DNA of 64,000 nt from Agelaius tricolor (GCA_023055355.1 JALJCS010000015.1:16295516-16359515); one strand, 5' to 3'. Positions 46,601 through 60,962 are shown, counted from the stretch's first letter. Translations and numbers: made by a program. The notes: a model not told the origin generated them from the letters alone.

Positions 46601-49600
46601 AAAGTCAGGATTTCTCAGCACCCTGAATTTAGGAACCATTTTACTGCATCTTAATCTCTTTTCACATAACCTAAACCTTATTTTGTAGTCCAAGGGAAAA
46701 AATACTTCAGTCTCAGAACAAGCTTGACCTGTTTGCAATAATTTCTTGGATTACATTTTGCCCAATTTCTCCTGTGTGAAGCCCCATCATACTTACAGAT
46801 GTCTTTGTCACTGCTTGGTGGTTTTCTTGAAAGTGTCAAAGGCTCAACACTCTTTGAAAAAAAAAGTGTCCCAAATGTCCCAAATTCTCTAAACACAAAA
46901 TACAAACCTTGAGGCATAGAACTCAAGTCTGTACCAAAACCTGGTCTGTGATTTTCTCCATGAGGGGGAGGGAGTGGGCGTCACTTGAAGTCCTGGTTTT
47001 CCTCTTGGTTTACTCATTGCTGAAAATCTGATGCTGAAGAAACTTTTGAACTCGAAATGCTCATTTGCAGTTGGTTGATAAACTCCCCCAAACAATGTTT
47101 TATTGTCATGTAGATCCAACCATATCTACAGCCATGAGGCAGCTAATGGGCTTGGCCCCAGTCTGTTCCTCATGATACTAATGAGGGGTTCTTTTCTAGA
47201 ACCTGTTCAAATAAAAAGCATCTAAACTAAGGGATTAAAGCACTATGCAGTGCTCCTTTACAACAGAGCCCTGTGAATGGCCCTGTTTGCATCTCCTGCA
47301 TGGGCAGGAGAACACCCATTGTGTTGGCACCCCAGAAGGCCCCACTGCAGAATATTAGACTTGAGAAATCATTTATTGGGATCTTATCTTGCATACCTAA
47401 TTGAGATGTCAGGCCACTGCATTTAAACTATAACTTGCAGACTAATTAAAGGCAACAACTTAGTGCTTACCTAGGGATTCAGGGAGATTGCATGATGAAC
47501 TGCCTGTGTTGTAAGGAAAGATTAAACAGACTGAACTAAACAATGTCTGTATTTTTCTGATGATATCTGATTTGGGGGAGTAATCCCACTTTATCCCCAT
47601 AAACCTTTTTGTTATTTAGAGGGATATAACCTAGAGGTGCCTTATAGACCTTTTCACCTGGCTTTGATGTCCTAACAGTTACCAGCCTTAAGCTTGTTGT
47701 TTTCCTGTTTTATCTGTGCCCAAATTGTTTCCAAGCAGCTATCTGGTTAGTGGGAAAGCCTCACTTTTCTGCAGGGAAAACAAGAAATGAAACAAATAAA
47801 GTTTTATATATGTTTTGTTTCCTTTTGTCTGCAAATGCATGTAATCTTATAACTCCAAATTCTAAACTTTGCATTGAATACCAGTGCCTAAGATCCTCCT
47901 GCAGAACAGCATATCTGAAATGGCAAGTTAAAAGCTATGGGGTCACTGCTGGCACAAGAGGAAGCAGGAGGCAGTTCTCCTGTCTTTCATGAAGATGATG
48001 ATGATGCCTTGATTTCACATGGTGAGGAAGGAGGGAAGCAGACGCTAAATATAAAAAGCAGAAGTTTATTTGACAGTGTTATGAGGAGGGTAACTGGATG
48101 CAAATATTTGACATTGACACGCTGGAATGCTGTAAAAATTTAATTAGATGGGTACATTAGTCATAGCTGTATTAGGGGGTTCATACACTCCATGCAAAAA
48201 TGCATGCTCCGGTACAAAAGAAATATTTAAGTCCTTCCTGTAAATACCATTTCCCTCATTATTGGGAAATGTGGTCTCACAGGGACCATTGACCATGTCA
48301 TTGTATTTACAAAAGTATGGTTAGAATGAGATTAACAGCATTTATGGGAAGGGTTTTCCTACACAGAGAATGATGCCTATTATATAGGGAAGGTTGTTCA
48401 GCTGAGTTGCAATGAAGCAGGCTCGTGTGGCTGCTATCTGGTTTAATGTAGGGTTCACTTCTACACTGTTAAACTCCCTTTAACAGCCTCATGCTCCCTT
48501 ATACAAGGGCTATTGGTGAGCTCAGATGCATTGAAGCACTTCAAGAAGTCCCACTGCAATTCTGCTGCCCTGGAAGCCCCTGAGGTATGTTTTATGGCTT
48601 CACAGCTGTCCCAAGGAGAGCTCAGCTGACTGGCTCACTCAGTCTGGGTAGCCAAAAGAAGTTTTCACAATTTGGCCCTTGCAAGGTGATCCTGTGGGAG
48701 TGGGTTTATTTGGGAAGTTCATCTGAATCCAGTGCAGATCACTCTGGTTCTGGTATCTCCTAGCTCCCAGTATGGATCTGCATGACTGTCATTAAAAAAT
48801 TTTGATAACTTGCAAGACTGATGGCTTTTTCCCTAATTTTCAAGCTTCAGCCATGTTCAAAATCTTGCAAGGAGATACCTAGATTTCAACTATCCTCTTC
48901 TGCTTTGTGGTGAACAAATAAACTATTTAGTCCATTATTATTTAGTCCAAATATTTTCCACAATATTTCCCCCACAGGCTACTGAGGGACTGGTCCACAG
49001 GCTGAGGAACCCAAATCTTTGTAGAAAAGCTTTGAATGTGAAGGTGGTAACCCAGTTCCAAAACAAAGAATTGGGAAACCAGTTAAAAATCACAGATGAA
49101 AGGACACACTCAGCTCTATTGCTGCATACTAACAACACTCCCTACATCACAGAATGTCTTTGTGTCTTTTGTTGGAAAAAATGCATATTTCACATAATTT
49201 GAAATTATTTCTTTTCAGAAATCCCTGCAGAAAAGGAATTTGGACCATTTCCCTTAGTTTGCTTTCCCTTCAGCTTTACTACATGTGGAAAATAAGATGT
49301 TTTAATTTGACAATGTTCATTTAGTAGTAAATAAGCAAATAATTGGTCATGTTTTATTTCAAACAGTGTTTCAGTTCTGGTACCATGTGTGACATTTAAA
49401 AGCAATTATGAGATTGAGATACCGGATAGGAAAGGGATAAAAACAAAGGATGACTCAACCAAAATCAACTAATACTTTGTCTTAATCAGTGTTTGGATTG
49501 TTCTGATGAATTTGATATCAATGCTACAGAAAACGAGAATGCTATACTGGTTACCAGTTCATTTCCAAGAATTCAGGGAATTTTCAAAGAGGATAATGTC

Positions 49601-51077
49601 TGTAATTACCTGTTAGCATTTAAAAAAGGAGGATGAGTAACTTCTGAGGAAAACAAATGTCACCCTAGGAAATCCCATGTGTCAATATCAGGAGTTTCTG
49701 TTGGGGAAGGGTGTGTATGTGTGTCCAGGATTATATACATAAAATAATGAACAGCAGCCTGTGCCTTTGATTGAAACACCACAACATGGATCAAAACTCT
49801 CATTCAGTTTGCTGTGCTATTTATAGAAATTGTAAAAAAAAAAATGTGTCACACTGGAAATGGAAAGAAAATAAAATCCAAACTCACAATTTTTATTAAG
49901 AAGACTGTTTCTTTTCTAAATGCCAGATATAGAATGGTGACCTCACAAAAAGACTTGCCCTTTAATGTCATGTTGGCTATTTGAAATCAGTAGATCAGTC
50001 AGAGCAGCTGAATTGCTCTATTGGAAAGGATAACCAGCCAAACGAGCACACATTGATTGCAACGCAGATGCATCTACACAGAATGTTTTTAAGCAAGCAA
50101 AAAAAAAAAACCAAAAAAAACAAACCTGCTCTAAAACATCTGTACTCAAACTGCCCCAGAATAATCACAGTGAGAGCAGTTTGGGGCGTTAGGGGTATCT
50201 TGCTGTGGATGAAAGAGTCAGCCAAAAAACTGCATCTACTCAAACACTGGCATCAGTATCTCAATAAATTTGAGGAATCTCTACAGGAACAATATTAGAG
50301 AGTAAAAGTCTCAAGAGACTTGATTCCAAGGACATATTTAACCATTGATCCTGCTACACTCAGCAAGTGACAAAGTGGGATTTAAATTTGTACAACTTCA
50401 AAGAAAAGGGGGTCACTCAAGAAGAGCGAGACAGAGAATGAAATCCAATTAAATAAAAAAAACATTCTGCATGAAAATGTGTAAAATTGGCAAATGGTAG
50501 CCAATATTACACCAAGCAATGATTTTCAAAAGGAAGTGAGGCAAAAGGGTCTCATTTTATATGGGTCCTTTGAAACTGTATAGAATAAAAGCTCAAGAGT
50601 ATCTTCAAGCACTGGTAGAATGATGGCAAAGAAAAGCAAAATTTTATCACGGTAATATTTTAATTGACAAGGAATTAAGATTAAATAGTATGCAGCAACT
50701 TAAACAAACAAACATACAAACTGTGAGAAAGATGACAAAGAGTACAGCAGAGTGGTTTGGATGGAAGTGAGATGTATCATAGGTGATTTGGTTTGGGCTG
50801 TGTGCCCACAGACACCACCTAGACACACACCAACACCACCTGAGCAGGCAGCGGGGTGAAATCAAGGTCCTAACACACAGTTTCTCAGTCTACCTGTCTG
50901 TTAATCACATTGATGTATTTCTGAGTTCAATTAAAACCCAGGCTCCCACTGACACACAAGCTGCAGTTCTTTAGTGACTTAAGAATTTAAGTCCCATTTG
51001 AAAAAGTCTGACAGACGCTTTTGAAATTGGTTTCATAATTAGTAAACCAGACAACTGGACTCTTAAGATCATTAGAA
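37666..51077. other. Long non-coding 5' flank
   Basis: Over 13 kb there is no gene I can support. Frames reach about 144 codons at most (39640-40074) and none has a domain or good coding composition. Small repeats only: a 17-base direct repeat with ATTCC units at 43157-43201, a gatca triplet at 34026-style spacing nearby in the flank, and scattered homopolymers. Confidence 0.45.
43157..43201. repeat. Direct repeat flanking an (ATTCC)n core
   Basis: ATTCCAGCATGGAATTT (43157) and ATTCCAGTATGGAATTT (43185) are 17-base copies differing at one base, with CATTCCATTCC between them. ATTCC and GGAAT words also allow local hairpins. Confidence 0.75.
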
Positions 51078-51152
51078 AGATATTAGGTAGAAACTTCAAA
51101 GTCAATGGGATTTGTACACCTTAGTCACATAAGCTCCTCTGAAAATTTTTCC
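51078..51152. repeat. Ancient amniote repeat relic (second subtype)
   Basis: The words run in order: AGATATTAGGTAGAAACTTC, AAGTCAATGGGATTTGTACA, CCTTAGTCACATAAGCTCCT, CTGAAAATTTTTCC. They follow an old amniote element that I know as having a TTAGGCGCCTAA-type arm, a CAATGGGA centre and a CTTTGAAAATCT end. It is diverged but continuous over about 75 bases. Confidence 0.55.
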
Positions 51153-54129
51153 TTCATGTCAATCTGCATTCAAATAATTCTCCCTGAACTTGGATACAGT
51201 GTGTTTGTCATGACCACTGAGCACGATAAATTGAATCTCAAAAATCCAGCAGGACCAGGAATTAAATAAATGTCTCCTTAAACCATTTTCTTTTCTAAAA
51301 GGTAAAAGAAATTGTGACCATACCACAGGGAGGGAAAAATACCCCCATATCTTGTTAAGTCAGACTGAAGTAGTTCCAGCTCATCCACAGCCTGCTCCCA
51401 AGTGAGTGCTGGAGGATCAGAGGGCTGTGACCAGCAGAGCCTAGGCAGAAGCAGATGTTGTGTCCAGAGCCCTGGCTGTGGAATTCAATAGCTGGTTTGG
51501 TGAATCATTTGAACCGGTCACTTGGGAGGGCAGTGCCTGCTTAGTTTATGGTAAGTTTGAACAGTCCAGTGTTTGAACAGTTTATTCTTACCTCTTACTG
51601 GAACAAAGAAGCTGTGTTTGTAAATAAGATGATAATTTGTACCATATTAGGGTCTTTTGCAACCACCACAGCATTCCCATTTTCCATAGAAAAGGAACCA
51701 TTTGCCTGGGTAGAAATATCATCTGGCAGCATTTCTAGAGCCGTGTTTCAAAGAGAAATTTGAAGCCACTCTTGTACAATGCACAGGCATTAATCACCAA
51801 AAGCAAGATTCTCATAAACAAAGTAATTCAAACCAGTAACACAGAGCCTTGCTGAGCACTGGTCAGTGTGGAGCAGATGAAAATGTGGGTCAAACCCCTT
51901 TCAGTGACAGGCACCTGTCCCTGCTGCCTGTGCCCTTGTCCCTTACAGCAAGACCAGAGTGCTGTTGAAACCTTCTGGCAGTGCAAAACATGAGCAAAGC
52001 CAAGGAGGTGGAACAGCAAAAATAGCATCAAAGGAAGCAGAGAGAAGGTGGCAGAGCAGCAGGATGAGCAGCCATGCTGTAGGAGTGTCACCTGAGTGAA
52101 ACAATCAATGCCATTACACTGAGTCCATCAGTGTCTCTACAAGTACAGCAGTGCTAGGATGATGACAAATCTCTGGGCCCAAAGGGAGACATCCCTCACC
52201 TTGTTGAAAAGTAAGGAAGTGGCTGCTTTGATCAGTTTTGGGAAGGGTTTCTAATCCATACCTGGGCTGCTCCCATCAGATGCTGGGTGCTGGAGCTTTA
52301 TGACATCCTGTGTGATGGTGCTGCTGCCACACTGAGAGCTGGGATTGCTGTGGACAAGCAGCATTGACTGCTGCTGTTTCACCAAAATGAATAATTATAT
52401 ATCTCCCACTCAAGCTGATTGTTCGAACATGTGAGAGGGAGAGCACAAGGGAGATGCCACCAATAAAGGAGCTTTTATTGCAGCTAATGCTGCCCCTGAG
52501 GAAAACCAGGCTGGAGGGATGAAGGGTGGGTTCTGGTCCTGCCATCAGTTCATGGCAACAACAAAACTTAAATGGCACATCTGTGAGCTACTGGGGCACT
52601 GAAGCAGACAACTTTTTTTATGGAGGGGGGAATGAAGGGACTTTTTCCAAGCTCATTTAACAGTCCAGCCTGCAAACAGTCTTCTCCTCTCTCATTGCTG
52701 TTCTTCCCTTGTCTCTCCTCCTTGGCATGGTGCCGTTTTCCCCCCCGAGCAGCAGCTGTGCACACTTGAATAGTAAATCAAACACCCTAAAAACTGTTGT
52801 TCAAAAATCTTTTCAGATCTTTCTCTCCTCTATTTCTGTTCTCCTTTTTCTTGCTAATGACTAAGGCAATTGGGTCTTTTTAAAAATTTTAATCTGGTGT
52901 GATCTAATTCTGTGCTGCTAACTTGATGCATCACAGTGTCCATCAGTGAAAGGACCTAGAGGTACATCTGGTTCAGCTCCCATCAATGATTATCTGGAGG
53001 GTCCATGGTGAGAGGCTCCCATTTCCTCTGGGAGCTGGTCTCAGGTCATCTGGTGAAAGGCCAAAGAAGATGGTAACAGTCTGGACAGCAATATAAATAT
53101 ACTCCAGTCAGGGCTGATTTACACTCACCAGGCACCTGAGCACAACATCCTAAACAGCATTTGTTTTTATGGTTTCAAGACTATTTCCACAACAGAAATG
53201 CCTAGAGGATTAATATTGTAGAGAGAGGGATGAAGACAGAAAAGCAAAATATCAGATAATTAGCACCATGCAGTATCTCATATGCTTTTTGTTGAGCTCA
53301 ACACTCATCACAGAGTAGCAGTGAGTTACTCCCTGGAAAAGTGGGTGCATTTTTTCCCCAGAGAAGATTTACAGAAGGTAACTTAGCTGGCAGAAATGCC
53401 TGACTCCTGCCCAAAATACAGAGCAGTTTAACCAGTCCTGTTTGAAACTATTGCAAGAAACTGATGTTGCACCTTAAAAAAGACAATTTGGAAACAAACA
53501 AACAAACAAAAGTGTGTAATTCTGGTAATTCCCCTTTTTTTTGGTGTGAGATACTTAAGCCCACGGTTAGCTTCTCCAATTTAGCATGTACATCTGTGAA
53601 AGGGATGTGATGGTGGAGCTTTGGCTGTGAAAATACAATGTATGCTTTATTACAAAGAAAACCACAGTTTGAAAACCAGGGAAAACTCTGATTCACCAGC
53701 ATGACTCACACACACTATAAGAGCCTGCAATCCCTTCAGCAAAGATTCAAGCCCAGCAGCATGTAACTACTTGCAAAGAGAACTTATTTTCTCTAAATGA
53801 ATGATCTTTTCAAGTGCCTTATCTTACTCTTTTTGAAGAGAGTGGAAAATCTCTCACTGGACTTTGGTTGAGGCCCTTAAATGCAGGAGGAACTTCAGTA
53901 GATACCATGTAAATATCCACAAAAATGACTCAAAGCCACCATCAAGATAATATTATCATAGGAGATGGGAAGTGAGATTTCTGAGAAGGCTGTTACAAGC
54001 CCAGGAGGACCTGTTGTGTTGGGGAGTGTCTGTGATTAGTAAAGCTGAACTTTTCAGGAAATGAACACTTCAGGGTTCCCACCTTGGGAGAGAATTTTGA
54101 CATGTTCTCAATTTCAACAAATGAAATTG
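51153..54129. other. Non-coding stretch
   Basis: No gene or RNA is recognised. A weak CR1-like reverse-orientation phrase at about 52952-52985 is too diverged to call. Confidence 0.4.
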
Positions 54130-54188
54130 AGAGGGGATTGGAACTAGGTGATCTTTACAGTCTCTTCCAACCCAAACCATTCTATGAA
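54130..54188 (+). mobile_element. CR1 LINE 3' end, severely 5'-truncated
   Basis: The stretch GGATTGGAACTAGGTGATCT through CTCTTCCAACCCAAACCATT and CTATGA is the characteristic 3' terminus of the avian CR1 non-LTR retrotransposon, which ends in ATTCTATG-type octamers. Only about 60 bases remain, with no coding part. Such short 5'-truncated copies are the usual CR1 form in birds. Confidence 0.85.
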
Positions 54189-55418
54189 ATATGCCAGAAA
54201 GCAAAGAAAAAATTGCAGAGGATTTTTGGATGTCTTCAGAAAATGGAAACAACTAGACTGGAGGCAACAACTCAGCTGACAGCAGCATAAGGGAGTACAA
54301 AAGAAATAATTTTGTTCCATTACTCCAACTCCTGAGACCACTGGCCCAACGGTTTATATCAAAGTGTAATGGTGGAGTAGCATGGTAAGGAGTCAGGCTG
54401 TTAGGGCTTGCTGCCCAACAGAGCATCCACAAGAGGAAAGAAACATCTTTGAGGTGTAATTACAGTTCATTTTATCTGTTGAGGCTATGAAAAGCAGGGT
54501 AAGAATGTGCATGGGCCTTGGAGGGAGGAACTCAAGGTACAGATGCAGGTAAACTTGTTTATTCAACTCTCCCAAATAAGTGGCTTCACTTTCAGCAATG
54601 CAAAGCCCCATGTTGCTCTCACTGAACCAGACTGACAGGGGAAGAAGGCAGGTTAGTGCTCCTGGTTTCTCACTCACCATCACAGCCATACCTAATTTAC
54701 CCATTTTGCCCATGAAAATAAATACTGAAAGATTCATTTTTAAGGCCTTTAACATAAAGGTTAAAAAACAAAGCTCTTAATTTGGTTTGCAGTATTTTTT
54801 CCTTTGTTTAAGAATAGAAAACTTTCAGTACATTTTGAAAATTCTCATGAGGAGACTGTCCCACTTTAACACACCAGGAAGCTGCACTCACCATTCCTGT
54901 CCATGTTTCTGTGGCTGTGTTTAAGTCACCTCTCTGCCCTTGGTCTTTTTCAAGCCACTCATCTGGGATTTGTTTCCCCATCCACACACCTTCTGCCTGT
55001 GTGTGCTCAGCTCTAGTGAACTGCAGGCCTTTAGCTCTACAGGCTCATTTTCCCTGGGTTTTTTGACCCTAAATAGCAACTTAACATGTCTCTCATCCAC
55101 CTATGACAGTCCCAAACCAGTTGAAACCTTGACTTTTTAGCTTGAGGCACAGGAGCATCAGGGCAGAGCTTATGCTATGCACAGGAGGTTGATGTTCCTC
55201 AGCAGGGAAGTCAGATGGGAGATAAAGTCAACCCAGAGCCTGCACACTCATCTCTTAACCACACTCTGCTCCCATGAAAGGTCATCTCAGTCCCATAAAC
55301 TCCCATGCTCGTATTTCCCAAGCTGACAAACTCCTCATTTGGACTCCAGAGCTGCCTGGAGTCTTTCCATGCTGGAATTGCCTAACTCTGGAGCCAGTGG
55401 TGATCATTAAAGCGATGT
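54189..55418. other. Non-coding stretch between CR1 stub and solo LTR
   Basis: Nothing recognisable: no coding frame, RNA or clear repeat. Confidence 0.4.
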
Positions 55419-55424
55419 ATTGCC
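55419..55424. repeat. Left target-site duplication of solo LTR
   Basis: ATTGCC immediately precedes the TG at the LTR start and is repeated exactly after the LTR end at 56044-56049. Confidence 0.85.
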
Positions 55425-56043
55425 TGTGGGATCTCAGCACATCGTTCCCGATGTCCAGAGATGCCAGGAGAACCCTTGGGGGTCTCGAAAACCCTGGAAT
55501 GTTGCCAAGAGTGCTTGGTGGCTTGATTTTGATCCATCCACAGAAGTAACAAGAGTCTGAGGACAAGAGAATCACTTTAGAGTACAAGATGTAAAAGAGA
55601 CACATTTAGAGGGTGAGATATAGACTTTAAGGTTTTTGGTACAGGGGGGTTATGGAGACAAGATGGAGGGATCAGGGCGTGTCTTGTCCTTCTTCTTTCT
55701 TCTTCTTGTCCTCCATCTCCTGTGATGATGTTGGCACTTGGGGATTGGTTTCTAGTGAAGGTGCACTTGCCAACATGGGTGAAAAGCATTGGGAAATAAA
55801 GGTAAATATTGTGTACGTAGATTTTAGTATAAAAAGACATGACCGCCCCGTGGGTGGTCAGAGAGTGCCTGTGACTGCCTGCAGATCAGACCTCTGTTGG
55901 GCAGACAGAAAAATTTTGTAGATAAGAAATAATAAACAACCTGAAGACCGAAAGCTGAAGAGTCCAGACTCGTCCTTTGCATCGCGCCCACCAAAGAACC
56001 ACCCTACCCGTGTCGGGGCAGAGACAGACAGCCGGACCCGACA
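55425..56043 (+). mobile_element. Solo LTR of an endogenous retrovirus (ERVK-like by 6-bp duplication)
   Basis: This 619-base element starts TGTGGG and ends CCGACA, giving TG...CA termini with an imperfect inverted end (TGTGGG against TGTCGG). It is flanked by the exact 6-base duplication ATTGCC. In order it holds a long U3, TATAAAA at 55828-55834, AATAAA at 55931-55936 and a U5 ending at 56043. No primer-binding site, gag, pol or env follows, so the internal region has been lost by LTR-LTR recombination. Six-base duplications are typical of class II (ERVK/alpha-beta-like) elements. The U3 CTTCTTTCTTCTTC tract and R/U5 resemble LTRs I remember from passerine genomes. It is a potential plus-strand promoter and poly(A) site. 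Confidence 0.88.
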
Positions 56044-56049
56044 ATTGCC
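56044..56049. repeat. Right target-site duplication of solo LTR
   Basis: ATTGCC, identical to 55419-55424. The exact match implies a fairly young or well-preserved insertion. Confidence 0.85.
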
Positions 56050-58415
56050 TACCATTTCCATGCCATCAGCTCATTTGGCTTTGGACTTCAGTACATTATA
56101 CATTATTTCTGGGTAAAAAATAGAGACAGTCCTCTCCATTTCATAATATTATGTTGGGCCTGCAATCTTCTGAGGATAGAATTGGAAAGTATTATTTTTC
56201 TTGCTTAGAAAGAACAGAGAGTAGATTAGTAACTATGTATGAAGTGTGCATTAAAGTTAATTAATACCTGTGCAAAACCTCGACATAGGGAATTAACATT
56301 GAAAAAATGGTCCTTTGCATTGTCTGGGAAGAAAGAGCTGCATTTCCCTCTTCATGAGTGATAAACCTCTGTATTCAGAGTTTCTGGTTCTGTGGGTATT
56401 AGATCTATGGTTGACCAGAGAATACCATTAAGCAAAACTGATTTATTTATTTCATATTTCACAATGTTTCTTCTGGGGCAACAGGGAATGTGGGAGGCTG
56501 GACTAGTGGGAGCTGTTATCTGAGGAATGCTGCCCTTGCTTTTGGGGAAGACAGGATTTTGCCTGGTGCTGCTCCTCTTCCTCTCACCCAGCTTGGGTCT
56601 TCTCTGGAGCAGTTACTCCATAGATTAAGAAATCATGAATGCAGACACCAGAATGTGAAGCTGCTCAGGACCATCCATCTGCATGATCCAACCCAGGGAT
56701 GTCCAAGGAGCTGACTTCTTAAAGCACATTTATTTCTGCAGTCTGTGAAAGAAAAACCTATGGGATTAGAAACTGTGCTCTTCTCTAACTAAACAAACTA
56801 AAACCTAGTTCTGTGGCCCCAGTGCCTGTCTCTGGATCCTCAGCAAGAAACTTCAACATTTTGGTGCCATTTTCTCACTTCACAAACACCAGTGACAAAA
56901 ATGCAGGAGTACAAAAGCCAGGGAGGGTTTATCCCCATTTCTTTGCTGCTTCTGTGGGGACACTGAGATCACTGATTTTAGAGCACTCCTCAAACACTGA
57001 GGGAACACAAAGGGCTTGTGTTGAGTGGGATAACCCCCACAGCTCTTTGCTGTCATTACCCTAACCTGGCAACCAAAGCATCTGGAGCAAGGGCTTTCCT
57101 CTGGTGGGAAGAGAAATGTTTTCCAGTGTTTCCATCCAGGGGTTCCTCTCCTACATTGCCACATAATAAACTTGTTGTAAGAGAGATGTGATTCAGATAG
57201 GCATCTGCGTTTATGCTACAGAAATATTTGTTATTTATAGATGAGACTGTGTGTTCTCCCTCTCAGAGCTAGATGGTATCTCAAGGACACACCCCAAGAA
57301 AGAAGAGGGAGGAAGATCTTCCCTTCTGAGACAGCACAGAAACGATTCCTCCCTATTTCTGCTTTGCTCCAATATCAACAGCAGATACTTATGCCCCCAT
57401 TTCTATACAGACTGTCGTGCTGGGATGGTGCAATAGTTGGTCTTTGTATTTCTCCACCCACTGGTTTTTGTGTCTAAACCCAATCTCAGAGCAACCACAG
57501 AAGTGTCTGTGCCTTTACAGGAGCTCACACTCCACAATCCAGCTCAGGTACTTGTGTTTCTGCATATGGATTCAGGGGAGCTGTGAGCATGAATATGCAC
57601 GGCAAGATGAGAGAACACACAAAGAGAAACCCCAACAACAATGAACATTTAGAATAAATTGCAAATAGAGGTGCATAATTTGTGGTTAGAGAGACTGAGT
57701 GCTAGTCATTATTCAGTATCACTCATTTCTTTCCTCCAAATATATGTATGAAAGCCAGGAACAAATAATATTTTTATAAACAGGGAGGAGGTTTTCTTTT
57801 TAAATTAGATTATGTTAAAAAATAATCTAGGATGACTGGAGTGAGATTGTACCTATATGGAGAAACTACTATACAGCCAACTGAATCATTTATCCAGATA
57901 TAATGTATAACTTCATGGCAAACAAAAGCCAGACATATTAAGAGTGAATTGTTTACAATAGAGGGTTACATATTAAAATGTATGTATAATTGTAACCTTC
58001 TGTTAACACCCTCTTGAAGAGAAAAAACACCGATTGCAGGCTTTAAAATGCTGTATCTCAACTATGCTGGGGGAACAGCTCTGTATGTAATGAGAGCAGC
58101 ACACCCAGGAGGGATTCTTGCAGATTAAAAAAAAAAATAGAAGAATTAAAACCAGCTCCTACAAAAGTATATAGCAGAAGTCGCTCCTTCTTCATTTTTA
58201 TCAAAGGAATTCATTGTCATCTCCCAAGACTAATTTGGGGTAAAGAAAATGTGCTTTATTGAAAGCACGGCATATGATTTAATCTGACCTCACCAGATTT
58301 TCATTCTGGCTCTCAGAAGGTTGCCCTGGTGACATCACACCATGAGTGATGTCCTCAGCCCACAGGCATCCATTGTGAGCTCTAGAAGAAACTTGGCATT
58401 GGCTGGGGATGGAAA

Positions 58416-58431
58416 ACACACACACACACAC
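58416..58431. repeat. (AC)8 microsatellite
   Basis: Eight uninterrupted AC units. Confidence 0.9.
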
Positions 58432-60962
58432 GTTTTGGGGATCTGGCTGGAGACATCTTCCATCTCTGCCACTGAAGGAAGCCCAGAACCCTGGCCTGGG
58501 TTTACACTGAAGGGGGTTTTACTTCTGAAAAGTGCTAAATGGTGCTTGAACAGCTGCCTCCACCTCCTCCAGAGAACTGTCAGAGACAGGGACAGCAAAA
58601 ACCACATTTGCACCATGTTCCTTCCCAAAACTTTGGAGAGCACAAGGCAAAGGAGAGTAATTGTAAGGACTTCTACCACTGAACCTATTCAACCACCACA
58701 AAACACTTCTCAAAGCAGTATAGAAAGCAAATAAATCAGATTTCTATCTCTCTTCCTGTTAAGTTTATCAGAATAACTTTTTCATCACTCATAAAACCTC
58801 AGGGGTACAAGAACCGAGGAAGAACAAAGAATCCCTTAAACAGTACATGTCCCTTTTGCTAACAGGCTGGTTATGTCCCCTATTAACCCACAGGAGTAAG
58901 TGGGGTGACTCTATTCCACCAAGAATCCCCTAAACAGCCTTCTCTGTGCATTTGCTGCTCACATAAAGTTGGAAATACAGCCAAAACTCGACTATTTTCC
59001 TTGTTCCACCAAATTCCTTGTATCCCTCACAGAAAATCCACCTCTCCTGATCAGCAATCTTTCTGAACCCAGCCCTTTTCCCACTGAGCTGGAGCCTCAT
59101 TCCCCAATACCCTGTGCTGTGCATGCACAAGAGTTGTATGAAATGTAAGGGAGATTAGCAGCACAACTTACTGCACTTTTCGGATATTACACAACTGGAA
59201 ACCAGGGAATACAATAATTCAGGAGACAGAGATGTGGAGAGATCTTCCTCAGAGAGAGAACTCCACCATAAACCCCATTGCACCTGCAAGATTTGACAGG
59301 AAAATACGAGGAGCCACAATCAACACAGTGCTTGTGCATTTCACATGTACTCACATTTCATTGTAATCACATTTCAATATTTTCTGTCTCACAGAATAAA
59401 TGGATGGGACTTAAAAATCAGACAATATGGAGTAATAGCTTCCTAACCCAGAAGAAGAACCCTGTCCCTCTTACCCTCTTTTCTAGAGCCAAGTGCAGGA
59501 AAGCTCCTCTGCCAAATCCTCTGGGCAGGTGATAGACTCACCTGAACAGAGACAATGAGAAAGTGAGGATTGACTGGCTTGTTATCACAAGGTTCCCAGC
59601 TGCCTCATGCACACATTGGGAGGATAATTTCAGAGGAGCTTTGTTGCAAGTGCCCCTCTTTTCCAATCAGGAGGCATCATCAGAGCCAGATAAGGAGTGA
59701 ACACAGATACCAGCGCTCAAGCCATTACAGCGACATGCAATACTACAATTTTCTGGGCTATTGATTGCTGCTGCTCTGGCATTGCAACCCAAAACACTGG
59801 AGGAAGTCAAGTGGAGAATGAGAAGAGGGGAAATTAGCATGCTGGTGAGCTGGTTAAAATACCTTTGCTGAAAAGAGCTGATTTGTCAAAATCACAACTT
59901 TTGGCCAAAAGGTATGAGTTTTGAGACAAAGGTTTTGCAAGAAGTTTGGGGATTCTTGTCTGGGTCTCTGACCTGCCAAGTTAATTCCCTAGTCATGCAG
60001 CTATCATTAATGTTCTCGCAGGTTATACTTTGTTTCATTTTAGCACAGCTTCATTCAGATCTGCACACAACCAAATTTTGGAAGCATCTCAAAAAAATTG
60101 TGTGTTTTTCTATCCCCAACCCCTCCTTCACGTTCAGATGAAGGTAAATAACTCTGTCACAAACTCAATGGGGAGTTTATTGATAGCATAAAATAATACA
60201 TTTTGCTTTCAAGACATTTCTTATTACAGTCAGGAGAGAGAGAGGATGTGAGTCAAAAGCTTCCTTCTCATTTTCACTCAGTTCATTTGTTCACTCCGTT
60301 TAGTGAAACTTAAGTAGCTGTTAGAGCTAGAAGTCCCAAGGCACATGTGTTCTTTAACACATAACTTAATATCCAAAACAAATAATTACAACTTCTTTTC
60401 TCAGTGTCACCCTTCCCAGGAGCAGCTGATGCATATGCTAGAATGTAAAAACCTGCAAGCTGATGTTCTGCTGCAGTTCACTGCTCTCTCTTTCAGGGAG
60501 ATTTACCCTCTACCCACCATTTCTTCCATTCAGGCAGTCATTTCTGCATCTGGAGTGCTTTTGGATAGTTTTCTCCAAGTAGCAAAGAATGACAGGTCAC
60601 AGCTTTGTCTTTAACAGATCCCTCCAGAAAAACCTTAAACATTGCACAGACCTCCCTCAACACCAGGCAGAGGTGATGCTCAGGTACCCCCACAGAAAAA
60701 GCTCTCTAATTGGAAGGTTCAGGATTTTGCATCATTCAGGGCTGGCTCCTCCCCTCCTTAGCTATAACAGTGACCTAATTATACAGAGCCTCAATGCTGC
60801 AGTGCTGAGGAGTTTCAAGTTTGCTTGTTATGTGATGCCTGCAACAATATTTATTCACCAGCTACTCCAAATAAAACACCTTGTTTCACTGAGTTAACAT
60901 CAAAGCCAAGCTTGTAGATGGTATTGGTTTTATTTACATGATCTGCATACCTCTACATGTGT

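Noticed and set aside
52940..52990. Reverse-orientation CR1-like phrase (AAAGGACCTAGAGGTACATC)
   Set aside because: It resembles the CR1 3' end read backwards but is too short and diverged, without the terminal octamers, to call.
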